Part shown: positions 17,184 through 26,227 of the stretch, piece after piece
How the letters are laid out: the number at the start of each line of letters is the position of its first letter
Numbering within the stretch: the stretch's first letter is position 1
DNA from: Verrucomicrobiales bacterium
GTDB taxonomy: Bacteria > Verrucomicrobiota > Verrucomicrobiia > Limisphaerales > UBA11320
Reading direction: 5' to 3'
Assembly (NCBI GenBank): GCA_016793885.1
Contig: JAEUHE010000067.1
Coordinates: 59,504-123,503, forward strand
Length of the DNA stretch: 64,000 bases
Position numbers and translations under genes: made by a program
The notes under the pieces: model-generated
Databases searched by the model: none
Seen by the model: the letters and a program-made list of their open reading frames with translations, nothing else
What the model was told of the DNA's origin: nothing

Positions 17184-17280
17184 GGGCGGAAAGGAATCAA
17201 CGTTCGCAGGACGAGTTTCGGAGTTCGGACTGGACCCTAGCATCCCAGGGCTTAGGCTCACAAGCACTACTACCAACTGT

Positions 17281-20200
17281 ATGACCCGTCGAAGCGATCT
17301 GCCGTGCTTTCTTTCGCCTGGCTTCCTTGCCGGGTGCTGGCTGTGGGGCATTCTGAACAGCATCGTTAGCCTGGTTCCAACTGCTGAGGGCGCGGTTTCC
17401 GAGCTGTGGAAACTGGAACGGGATTATAGAATGCTCAGTTTGTCAGTGCCGGCCGAGGGCAGGGAGGGTTTCGTTCAAGTGATGCCGGAAACCTCCGGTA
17501 TCACGTTCAGCAATCAACTGGCCGAAACGCGCGCTTTGACCAATCAGATTTTCCTCAATGGCTCGGGCGTCGCCGCGGGGGATGTGGATGGGGACGGTCG
17601 TTGCGATCTCTACTGGTGCGGCTTGGATGGCCCCAATGCTTTGTACCGGAATCTAGGTGGCTGGCGGTTTGAGGAAGTGACGGACAAGGCGGGCGTCGCT
17701 TGCGCCGACCAGGCCTCGACCGGAGCAGCATTCGCCGATGTTGACGGTGACGGTGACCTCGACCTCCTGGTCAATGGTATCGCCCGAGGCACGCGGCTCT
17801 TCCTGAACGATGGGGTCGGTCATTTTAGGGAAGCGACGGCGGAATCCGGTTTGCAGAGCAACCGTGGCAGTACATCACTGGCTCTGGCAGACGTCAACGG
17901 CGACGGCAGACTTGACGTTTATGTGGTCAACTACCGGAGTGACACGATGCGTGATATGCCCGAGATCCAGTTCGATGTTCGGCGCACGAACGGGCTTTTC
18001 CAGTTGTTGGCCGTTAATCGCAAGCCAGCGACTGATCCTGACTTGGTCGGGAGATTCACATTTGACCAAGCGTCCGGTGTGTTGGAGAACGGGGAGGCCG
18101 ATCAACTTTTCTTGAACGAGGGAGGAGGCCGATTTAGGGCTGTTAGCTGGACTGACGGCCTGTTCCTCGACGAATCGGGTGATCGGGCATCGATCCCTTA
18201 CGATTGGGGTCTCTCCGCCATGTTTCATGACTTGAACGGCGACGGCTGGCCAGACCTCTATGTGTGCAACGACTTTCAATCCCCGGACCGGGTCTGGATC
18301 AACGACGGCCAGGGACGCTTTCGTGCGCTGGCGCGCGAGGCGATTCGACAGACGAGCCTGTTTTCCATGGGGGTGGATGTCGCGGATCTGGATCGTGACG
18401 GCAGAGACGATCTGTTCGTGGCGGACATGTTAAGCCCCGACCATGTGAGGAGGCAGGTGCAGGTGATGGACGCCATGGCTTTTGGCCAGGTCCGTGCGAG
18501 TCAAGGCGATCGCCCTCAATCCCCGCGCAACACGGTTTTATGGAATCGGGGCAACGGGACCTATGCTGAGGTGGCGCATCTGTGTGGTTTGGAAGCGTCT
18601 GATTGGTCCTGGTGTCCACTGTTCCTGGACGTGGATCTGGATGGGTTTGAGGACCTCTTGCTGACGACAGGTCACGGGCGCGATGCGCAGCATGCGGATG
18701 TGGCCAAGGAAATCGACGATCTCAAGAAGCAGCGTCCGATGAGTTTTCTTGAGGAGCTTCAATTACGTCGTCGGTTTCCAGTTTTGGACACCCCCAACGT
18801 TGCTTTTAGGAACCGCGGCGACCTGCGTTTTGAGCCGCATGGCACTGCTTGGGGGTTTGACTCCCGGCAGCTCAGTCACGGCATGGCGGCGGCTGACTTA
18901 GATGGGGATGGAGATCTGGATGTGGTGGTGAACTGCCTGGGATCATCGCCTTTGATCTACCGCAACGACACGACACGTCCCCGTGTTGCCATTCGACTGC
19001 GAGGGACTCATGGGAACACCCATGGGATTGGTGCTCGCATTCAGGCTTCTGTTCCCGGGTTGCCTGTGCAAAGCCAGGAGATGAGAGGGGGCGGCCGATA
19101 CATGAGCAGCGATGATCTAATCCGGACCTTTGCTGCCGGCTCAGCCTCGAATCGTGTGGCACTGGAAGTTCGCTGGCCCGGTGGACGAATCACGCAATTG
19201 ACTAACTTGCCGGTTAATTGTCTCTATGAGATCCGGGAGCCGAGCGGAGCGAGCGCCGACACTCTCGGTGGGCGGGCTGTTGCGAAAGTCCAGCCAGGCT
19301 TGTTCGAGGACCTGAGTTCCAGTCTGAAGCACTTGCACGTCGACGAGCCAACCGACGATTATGCTATCCAGTCACTGTTGCCGCGGCGTTTGTCCGATCT
19401 TGGGCCGGGAGTCGCGTGGTTCGACTTTAACGGCGATGGATGGGAAGACCTCCTTGTGGGCGGGGGGAAGGGAGGTCGGTTGGGAGTCTTTCGGAATGAT
19501 GGTAAGGGGCAGTTTATTCGCCAGCGAGCCAAGCCGCTTGAGGCGCCTTTGGACAGAGACCTGAACGTGGTCCTGGGCTGGCAACCAAATGAGACCAATC
19601 GAGCTCTGCTGCTGGGATTGGCTAACGAAGCGGTCGGCTCAGGTCCCCGATCGGGGCTCCGAGAATTTTCGGTAGTAACGGGGGAGTTTCGGGATGATGC
19701 CTGGCGTAGCGAGCAAAGCACGGGCCCCATGGCTCTGGCGGACGTGGATGGCGATGGAGATCTCGACCTATTCATCGGTTCCCGGTGCATCCCTGGACAA
19801 TACCCTGCTCCGGCTACGTCGGGAATGCTGCTGAACCATGATGGACAGTGGCGCGTGGACTCCGTGCGGAGTCACTTCCTCGATCGAATCGGACTGGTGA
19901 GCGGGGCCTTGTTTAGTGATCTGGATACGAATGGCCGACCGGATCTGGTGATCGCATGCGACTGGGGTAGCATTCGACTTTTGGCAAGCACGGGCTCAGG
20001 TTGGAAGCATCTGGATCCCGAGTTGGTTTGGCGCCAGGTGCCCTCGCCAATTCCTCCGCCGCGGCGGCTTTCGGCATTTACCGGATGGTGGACCTCGCTG
20101 GCAGCGGGAGATTTCGATGCGGACGGGAGGCCGGATTTAGTTATGGGAAACTGGGGGAGGAACCATTTTCGGAATCGATTTTCTGCACATCCGACGACCC

Positions 20201-21075
20201 TGAGCTATGGAGACAGTTCTGGTAACGGAACTTTCGCGCTATTGGAGTCCCATGTTGACGATGGGCTCGGCCGGTCGGTTCCGGCACTGGATCTGGGCTC
20301 CTTGCGACGAGAGTTTCCCTCCCTGCAGGAATCTTTTCCAACGTTCGCGGCGATGAGTCGGGCGGGTCTGGCGGAAGTGCTTTCGGCCGGCCTGCCAGAA
20401 CTTGCCTCCGTCTCGGCTGCCAGCTTTGACTCAGTTGTGCTGCTGAATCGAGGTGACTCGTTTGAGGTTCGGCCTTTGCCTGTTTTGGCACAAGTGTCGC
20501 CGGTTTTTGGCATTGGGGTTGGCGACTTTGACGGCGACGGCTGTCAGGACCTGCTCTTGTCGCAAAACACCTTCGGCACGCGCCCAGGCGAATCCCGGCA
20601 GGACGCCGGTGCTGGCCTCTGGTTGAAGGGTGCGGGAGATGGCACCTTTAGCGCCGTCGGAGCCGACCGCAGCGGACTCTTGATTTTGGGCGAGGGCCGA
20701 GGGGTTGCGAGCTGCGATTTTGATCATGACGGTCGGCTTGATGCGGTCGTGGGACAGCATCAAGGGGCCACTCGATTGCTTCGAAATCAGCTGGCTCTTG
20801 CGGGTTTGCGGCTGCAGCTCCAGGGTGGACCAGGGAACCGGCAGGCCATCGGTACCAGCGTGCGTCCGATCTACTTCAATGGCGAGCAAGGACCGCTCCA
20901 GGAAGTGCGTCTGGGCAATGGCTCGGGGTCGCAAGATGGTACGACCCTGCTGCTGGCCCGCCCTACCGAGTTGAGCGCGGTATGGATTCGGTGGCCGAAC
21001 GGTCGGACGGAAGAGGTTCCCGTAACTAAAGGATCGATGAACCTGTCGCGCTTCCAGCCCGGGATTCGGGAGTAG
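17281..21075 (+). CDS. large FG-GAP/VCBS repeat protein with two ASPIC/UnbV domains
   Basis: 1264 residues from the ATG at 17281. The frame is open from 17155, but that would overlap the start of the divergent gene. After a signal-like segment (LSPGFLAGCWLWGILNSIVSLVPTA, given as a landmark) there are two units, each an FG-GAP propeller followed by an ASPIC/UnbV domain: the first ASPIC at about residues 590-675 (LRGTHGNTHGIGARI, VRWPGGRITQL) and the second at the C-terminus (LQGGPGNRQAIGTSV, IRWPNGRTEEV). Calcium loops such as DVDGDGRCDLYW, DVDGDGDLDLLV and DLDGDGDLDVVV repeat through both units. It looks like an internal tandem duplication of the CRTAC1 architecture of its neighbour. Function unknown. 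Confidence 0.88.
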   Translation: MTRRSDLPCFLSPGFLAGCWLWGILNSIVSLVPTAEGAVSELWKLERDYRMLSLSVPAEGREGFVQVMPETSGITFSNQLAETRALTNQIFLNGSGVAAGDVDGDGRCDLYWCGLDGPNALYRNLGGWRFEEVTDKAGVACADQASTGAAFADVDGDGDLDLLVNGIARGTRLFLNDGVGHFREATAESGLQSNRGSTSLALADVNGDGRLDVYVVNYRSDTMRDMPEIQFDVRRTNGLFQLLAVNRKPATDPDLVGRFTFDQASGVLENGEADQLFLNEGGGRFRAVSWTDGLFLDESGDRASIPYDWGLSAMFHDLNGDGWPDLYVCNDFQSPDRVWINDGQGRFRALAREAIRQTSLFSMGVDVADLDRDGRDDLFVADMLSPDHVRRQVQVMDAMAFGQVRASQGDRPQSPRNTVLWNRGNGTYAEVAHLCGLEASDWSWCPLFLDVDLDGFEDLLLTTGHGRDAQHADVAKEIDDLKKQRPMSFLEELQLRRRFPVLDTPNVAFRNRGDLRFEPHGTAWGFDSRQLSHGMAAADLDGDGDLDVVVNCLGSSPLIYRNDTTRPRVAIRLRGTHGNTHGIGARIQASVPGLPVQSQEMRGGGRYMSSDDLIRTFAAGSASNRVALEVRWPGGRITQLTNLPVNCLYEIREPSGASADTLGGRAVAKVQPGLFEDLSSSLKHLHVDEPTDDYAIQSLLPRRLSDLGPGVAWFDFNGDGWEDLLVGGGKGGRLGVFRNDGKGQFIRQRAKPLEAPLDRDLNVVLGWQPNETNRALLLGLANEAVGSGPRSGLREFSVVTGEFRDDAWRSEQSTGPMALADVDGDGDLDLFIGSRCIPGQYPAPATSGMLLNHDGQWRVDSVRSHFLDRIGLVSGALFSDLDTNGRPDLVIACDWGSIRLLASTGSGWKHLDPELVWRQVPSPIPPPRRLSAFTGWWTSLAAGDFDADGRPDLVMGNWGRNHFRNRFSAHPTTLSYGDSSGNGTFALLESHVDDGLGRSVPALDLGSLRREFPSLQESFPTFAAMSRAGLAEVLSAGLPELASVSAASFDSVVLLNRGDSFEVRPLPVLAQVSPVFGIGVGDFDGDGCQDLLLSQNTFGTRPGESRQDAGAGLWLKGAGDGTFSAVGADRSGLLILGEGRGVASCDFDHDGRLDAVVGQHQGATRLLRNQLALAGLRLQLQGGPGNRQAIGTSVRPIYFNGEQGPLQEVRLGNGSGSQDGTTLLLARPTELSAVWIRWPNGRTEEVPVTKGSMNLSRFQPGIRE

Positions 21076-21373
21076 CGGCTCGGTCATCAGGCTGAAGGCG
21101 AAACTTCGAACACACGACCAAGCCTCACCCGGAAATACTCATACCCGAGGTCGAAGCCGGAGCCGACTCAAATTGTGGCTTGACCTCGGTCGAGTTAATC
21201 TTTACCCACTTCGTTAATCCCTAAAGACACTGTCTAGCAGCGCATGAACAAACGACTCCTGTTTGGGTTGTTTTGGCTATCCGCATTGAGATGGAATTCC
21301 CAATTTCATTCTCTTCGTCGGATGGAGCCCAGCCTTGGGGCGTGTCTTATTCCAACTCACAACAAAGGATCAT

Positions 21374-24300
21374 ATGTTTAGTCTTGTCCATAGAGACCCT
21401 CCTGCCTCTCCCTGCCTGGCAGCGAGTTTATCCAGGGCCCTCGCTGCTTTGGTAGCAGGCTTCCTGTTCCTACAGGCCATTCCGGCCTCGGCTGATTTCA
21501 ATTCTGTCGTTTTTGAGGACGATTTCTCCTCGGGTGTGATTGATCCGGCGAAGTATGCGCCGGACGCACCCTTCTTCGAAGGAGGGGTGGGCGACATCCA
21601 CGCGGAGGCCGGAGACGGGGTGCTTCGCTTCGTGGGCACGACTAGCGCCCAATGGTGGGCTGGTGGGACCTTGAGGGTGGTTCCGACATTTACGGCAACG
21701 GAACAGTCCAAGGTAGCCTTCTCCATTGATCGCGTGGCAGAGGCTGGGGTGGGTACCGCCTCGCGTAGCGCTCTGTGGATATTCGATGAGACCCAGACCA
21801 AGTACGTGCTCTTTGCCGACGTTCGGGCTGAGGGCGGATGGCGCTTCAACCGCAAGATCGGTGAGGATGGCGACGTGCCAACTGGGAGTGGGACGGACAT
21901 TGCTGCGTTCAATGGTGGAAGCTTCGATGACGCTGGGCTGCACCGGATGTCGATCGTGGCTGACGGTAAGACCGTGAAGCTGCTCCTCGACGGGGTTGAG
22001 GGTGCGGAAGTGAAGTTTCCCTTCTCTAAGGTTTTGTTTCACATCGGCAGCTATGCCAGGGCAAACAACGACACCGCCAACACCACGTGGGATAACCTGC
22101 AGGTTCAGACCATCCGCGAAGGTAAACTCGTGTTCTCGGATGACTTCGGCTCGGGTGCGATCGATCCAGCGAAGTTCCAACCGGATGCCCCCTTCTTCGA
22201 GGGAGGCACTGGCGATATCCATGCAGAGGCGGCCGATGGGGTCCTCCGTTTTGTAGGCACAACCTCCGTTCAGTGGTGGTCCGGAGGGACTTTGCGGGTA
22301 GTTCCGACCTTCACTGCAACCGAGCAAACTCCAGTTCAGATCACCTTGGACCGTGTTTCCGAGGCCGGCGTAGGCACCGCTTCGCGCAGTGCGCTGTGGA
22401 TCCTGGACGAGTCGAAGACGAAATATGTTTTGTTTGCCGACGTGCGCGCTGAGGGCGGTTGGCGATTCAATCGGAAGATTGGCGAAGATGGCGACGTTCC
22501 GACCGGCAGCGGCACGGATATCGCTCTCTTTAACGGCGGTACCTACGACGATGGGGGGCTTCACCAGATGAGCATCCTGGCCGATGGCAAGACAGTAAAA
22601 CTCCTCTTGGATGGGGTCGTTGGACAGGAAGTTAAGTTTCCGTTTAGCAAGATAAGCTTCCAGTTTGGCGCGTATGCCCGGGCGAACAACGACACTGCCA
22701 ACACGACGTTTGACAACATCAAGGTGGAGACCTTGACACCCACCACCACCCGGGTCTTTGAGGACGATTTCTCCGCAGGTACGATCGAACCCTCTCGTTA
22801 CGTTCCCGACGCTCCCTTCTTCGAGGGTGGAGTGGGAGACATCCACGCGGAGGCTTCTGGCGGGGCCATTCGCTTTGTGGGTACCACAAGCCAGCAATGG
22901 TGGTCCGGCGGCACCCTGCGGCTCGTGCCGACGTTCGAGGCATCCGACGAAGCGACGGTGACCTTGACGATTGATCGCGTGGCGGAAGCTGGGATTGGCA
23001 CGGCCTCTCGCAGTGCGCTATGGATTCTGAACGAGACCCGGGACAAGTATGTTCTATTCGCTGATGTGCGTGCCGAAGGCGGCTGGCGCTTCAACCGCAA
23101 GATCGGTGAGGACGGCGATGTGCCCACGGGTAGCGGGACCGATATTGTGGCATTCAACGGGGGTAACTTCGATAACGGAGGACTCCATCAGATGGGTATG
23201 ATCGCTGATGGCAAGACCGTAAAGCTACTGCTGAACGGGGTCCAGGGCGCTGAGGTCAAATTCCCGTTCTCTCCGGTCGTGTTCGAGTTTGGCTCCTATG
23301 CTCGTGCGAACAACGACACAGCGGACACGACCTGGGATAATCTGATCATTGAGACCACGGGGGGGGCGGGTTTTTCTCCCTCGGAGACTGGAGTTCGAGT
23401 GGGTGCGCTTAGCGCCCCCATCACCGTGCGCATCCCCACGGGCCTTAATGCCCAAAAGGCAATCACCTTGAAGGTGGTGAGCAGCGACCCCTCTGCGGCC
23501 ATACCCGACGGCGGCGTAGCGGGATCCCTTGATCTGGTTTTCCCTGCGGGCGGGGGCAACACGGCAACGTTCCGCGCTCGGGGCGTTGGGCTTGGTGCGG
23601 CGGCGTTCTCGATCGAGGGTGATTTGCTTTCCCCCAATCCATTGAAGGTGACCGTTGTTGGTGGTCCTGGAACGGTTCTGGACGAGGACTTTGCTGAAGC
23701 GAGTCTGAATCTCACTCGCTGGCAAGTGGTGGATCGCGGGTTTGAAGCCAGCGGGACGGGTACCTTTGCCGTGAGCCAGGTCGACAGCTTGCTCGATATT
23801 TCCGGTTCCACGGACAGTGACTACTGGCCCGGCGCCTCCATACGCACGGTTCAGAGTTTCACCGCCAACAAGGACCTCAACCTGGTGTTCGACGTGGATC
23901 GAGTGCTTCTGGAGCAAGTCGGCACAGCTGGCCGCAGCGGCGTTTACATCACCACTGCCGATCGATCGAAATACGTCTTCTTCGCGCAGAATGTCGGGGA
24001 GAATAACTGGGAGGTGAACGTGAATCCCGGCAATCCGGAGGGCAGTGGAACCACACTGACTGCGTTTGCGGGCGTTACCGACACGGGAGGCCATCGGATG
24101 AGGCTCGTCGCGAATGGTTCGACGGTGCAGGTGTTCCTGGATGAAGTCTTCGGGGGAAGTTTCCCGTTTGAGGTAAACTCAGGAATTCACTTCGAACTGG
24201 GCGCTTATTCCCGAGCGGTGGGTGACACGGTCCATGTGCAATACGACAGCGCCAAGGTGCAGCAGGTCCTTCCCTGCATCACGTTGGATCCTCAACTGGT

Positions 24301-25429
24301 CACTATGACCCAAAGTGAAGCAAACAAGCAGGTTACCATAACCATTCCCCAGCTGCTGAATGACATTGCTTCGGCCACTGTGACGGTGACGAGCCGAGAC
24401 AAGACGGTAGCGGTGCCCAACGGCAGCGCTAGCGGGAGTGTCGTACTTAACTTCGCTGCTGGCACGGCCAACTCCCAGACATTCGTGGTCGCAGGCGTTG
24501 GGAAAGGAACCACGGTGTTCGATATCACCAGCAGCCCAGGAGCGTGCGTCAATGGATCCCTGGCGGTTGAAGTGGTGGCGGACCCGCAGGTGCTGGTTGC
24601 GGACACCTTCTCAGGCACAGAGTTCGATACCGGCCTTTGGGTGTTGGACAATACTCCGTTCGGCACTGGCTCACCTCGAGAGGAGACCTCCGCCATCACA
24701 GTTGAGAATGGCTTGGTCAAGATCAACGTCGAAGCCCTCTCGTCCGCCTGGCCGGGACTGGGATTGTTCACTGCTCAGAGTTACGCCGCGAGTTTGACCG
24801 CTCCGCTGACCTTCGAGATCGACCGTGTTTTGCACGACTTCGTTCTTGTCACGGGCACAGGTGCGCAGCAGCGAACTGGGATCTGGGTTAAGGACGGCGC
24901 GGGGCACTCGATACTCTTCGCCGATAATGTTGCCCATGACGGAGACAACTACGGTTGGCGCTATAATCGCGTGATCGAGGCAGAAGATGACAATGCGGGT
25001 GGCGAAGGAATCAATATCGCCGCCTTTGACGGCCCGGGATTCAACGATCAGAAGTCGGCCCGGATGAAGATCGTGGTGAATGGTGCGACGGCGAAACTGT
25101 TCCTCAATGGAATCTTAGGGGCGGAGATTCCCTTCCCCTATGCATCGGGACTGACCTTCGGGTTTGGTGCCTATGTGGCCGCCGCCACTGACATCGTGAC
25201 GGGCTACTTCGACAACGCTCGCCTTCTCGGCGGGGAGGCTCAGGTACTTCGGGTTAGTGCCAAGCCGGTTGCCGCTGGCGTTGAAATTGGTTGGACCGGT
25301 GGCACGCTGCAATCCAGCGAGTCCCTGAGCCCGGCGAACTGGGTGGATGTCACTCCGGCACCTGCTGGAAATACGCTCACCGTGAATCCGGCGCAGGCCG
25401 CCAAGCGGTTCTATCGAGTTCGCCAATAA
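21374..25429 (+). CDS. secreted protein with five LamG-like units, three nearly identical
   Basis: 1351 residues from the ATG at 21374, which has AAAGGA five bases upstream and so is preferred to the TTG at 21335. A signal peptide (ALAALVAGFLFLQAIPASA) is followed by three consecutive units of about 207 residues (coding 21503-22117, 22118-22740, 22741-23355) that share long blocks such as PDAPFFEGG, DIHAEA, EGGWRFNRKIGEDGDVPTG and YARANNDTA. Then come an Ig-like region, a diverged fourth unit, another Ig-like region, a fifth unit, and a C-terminal module ending KRFYRVRQ. The units look like jelly-roll carbohydrate-binding folds; no catalytic residues are recognised. Ligand unknown. Confidence 0.85.
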   Translation: MFSLVHRDPPASPCLAASLSRALAALVAGFLFLQAIPASADFNSVVFEDDFSSGVIDPAKYAPDAPFFEGGVGDIHAEAGDGVLRFVGTTSAQWWAGGTLRVVPTFTATEQSKVAFSIDRVAEAGVGTASRSALWIFDETQTKYVLFADVRAEGGWRFNRKIGEDGDVPTGSGTDIAAFNGGSFDDAGLHRMSIVADGKTVKLLLDGVEGAEVKFPFSKVLFHIGSYARANNDTANTTWDNLQVQTIREGKLVFSDDFGSGAIDPAKFQPDAPFFEGGTGDIHAEAADGVLRFVGTTSVQWWSGGTLRVVPTFTATEQTPVQITLDRVSEAGVGTASRSALWILDESKTKYVLFADVRAEGGWRFNRKIGEDGDVPTGSGTDIALFNGGTYDDGGLHQMSILADGKTVKLLLDGVVGQEVKFPFSKISFQFGAYARANNDTANTTFDNIKVETLTPTTTRVFEDDFSAGTIEPSRYVPDAPFFEGGVGDIHAEASGGAIRFVGTTSQQWWSGGTLRLVPTFEASDEATVTLTIDRVAEAGIGTASRSALWILNETRDKYVLFADVRAEGGWRFNRKIGEDGDVPTGSGTDIVAFNGGNFDNGGLHQMGMIADGKTVKLLLNGVQGAEVKFPFSPVVFEFGSYARANNDTADTTWDNLIIETTGGAGFSPSETGVRVGALSAPITVRIPTGLNAQKAITLKVVSSDPSAAIPDGGVAGSLDLVFPAGGGNTATFRARGVGLGAAAFSIEGDLLSPNPLKVTVVGGPGTVLDEDFAEASLNLTRWQVVDRGFEASGTGTFAVSQVDSLLDISGSTDSDYWPGASIRTVQSFTANKDLNLVFDVDRVLLEQVGTAGRSGVYITTADRSKYVFFAQNVGENNWEVNVNPGNPEGSGTTLTAFAGVTDTGGHRMRLVANGSTVQVFLDEVFGGSFPFEVNSGIHFELGAYSRAVGDTVHVQYDSAKVQQVLPCITLDPQLVTMTQSEANKQVTITIPQLLNDIASATVTVTSRDKTVAVPNGSASGSVVLNFAAGTANSQTFVVAGVGKGTTVFDITSSPGACVNGSLAVEVVADPQVLVADTFSGTEFDTGLWVLDNTPFGTGSPREETSAITVENGLVKINVEALSSAWPGLGLFTAQSYAASLTAPLTFEIDRVLHDFVLVTGTGAQQRTGIWVKDGAGHSILFADNVAHDGDNYGWRYNRVIEAEDDNAGGEGINIAAFDGPGFNDQKSARMKIVVNGATAKLFLNGILGAEIPFPYASGLTFGFGAYVAAATDIVTGYFDNARLLGGEAQVLRVSAKPVAAGVEIGWTGGTLQSSESLSPANWVDVTPAPAGNTLTVNPAQAAKRFYRVRQ
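21503..23355 (+). repeat. three tandem coding repeats of about 620 bp
   Basis: Period about 619-623 bp, in frame, inside the gene at 21374. The proteins are nearly the same while many third codon positions differ (compare 21575-21620 with 22810-22855), so the duplication is not recent or has been held by selection on the protein. Confidence 0.9.
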
Positions 25430-25474
25430 GAGCCACTTAGGATTGGACTAAGTCCATTCGTATCGTCATTCACA

Positions 25475-25510
25475 GGGCGGACCCAATTTTGGGTCCGCCC
25501 CCTTTTTTTT
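25475..25510 (+). terminator. rho-independent terminator between the repeat protein and pgl
   Basis: A 10-bp GC-rich stem, GGGCGGACCC (25475-25484) with GGGTCCGCCC (25491-25500), loop AATTTT, then CC and eight T. It serves the plus-strand gene; no T tract is present for the minus direction. Confidence 0.92.
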
Positions 25511-25513
25511 CGC

Positions 25514-26227
25514 TCAGCTGCTTATATCCGAGAAGATGCGCAGTGAGGGTCGTGAGGCTCGTACTTTGCCGAGCGGCAGCTCCCTGGAGATGAGGGAGGA
25601 AGCTAAGGCGTCCTGCTTGCCTTTGCCGGAGGCCAGCACCCAGACCTGCTTCGCCGCCTGGATCAGCTGATAACTCATGGTGATCCGATGCGGCGGTGGT
25701 TTGGAGGCGACCACCGGACGGAACCAGGGTGTTTCGTGGGTCTCTTCGAAGGGATCTCCGGGAAAGAGCGAAGCCACGTGGCCATCCTCGCCCATCCCCA
25801 GGAAAACGAGATCGAGCGGCGGACTCGGTTCCGTGTCGGGGAAGAGCGCCTTCAGTTCCGACGTGGCAAACCGGGCCGCCTCGTCCGGGGGCAACTCGCC
25901 GCGAATGCGATGGATATTGGAAGTGGGGATTCCCAAGGGCTCGAGCATGAGTTCCTGCGCCACCGCGAAATTGCTTTCAGGATGATCCGGGGGTACGCAG
26001 CGCTCATCGGCCCAAAAGAAATGGACTCCTTTGAGAGAGAACCCACGAGCTCTCGCCTTTTGCACGGCGTGTGCGAAAAAAGTCTTGGTAATCCTCCCTC
26101 CTGAAAGTGCAACTGTGAACGGCCTGGCGGAGTGGATGGGAGAGGCCAGCAATTCGAGCCAATCCTCGGCCGCCTTGGCGGCCAGGAGCACGTCGCTCTC
26201 AAACTGCATCAAGTCGACTCGATTCAT
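25514..26227 (-). CDS. pgl: 6-phosphogluconolactonase
   Basis: 237 residues from the ATG at 26225-26227. Longer in-frame extension overlaps zwf and was rejected. Hydrolyses 6-phosphogluconolactone in the oxidative pentose phosphate pathway. Family landmarks: the ALSGGRI phosphate-binding motif, FFWADERCVPPDHPESN and LVFLGMGEDGHVASLFPG, all typical of the SOL/DevB type. It directly follows zwf and its start shares one base with the zwf stop (TAATG), which suggests translational coupling. No Shine-Dalgarno is needed or seen. Confidence 0.95.
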   Translation of the reverse strand: MNRVDLMQFESDVLLAAKAAEDWLELLASPIHSARPFTVALSGGRITKTFFAHAVQKARARGFSLKGVHFFWADERCVPPDHPESNFAVAQELMLEPLGIPTSNIHRIRGELPPDEAARFATSELKALFPDTEPSPPLDLVFLGMGEDGHVASLFPGDPFEETHETPWFRPVVASKPPPHRITMSYQLIQAAKQVWVLASGKGKQDALASSLISRELPLGKVRASRPSLRIFSDISS

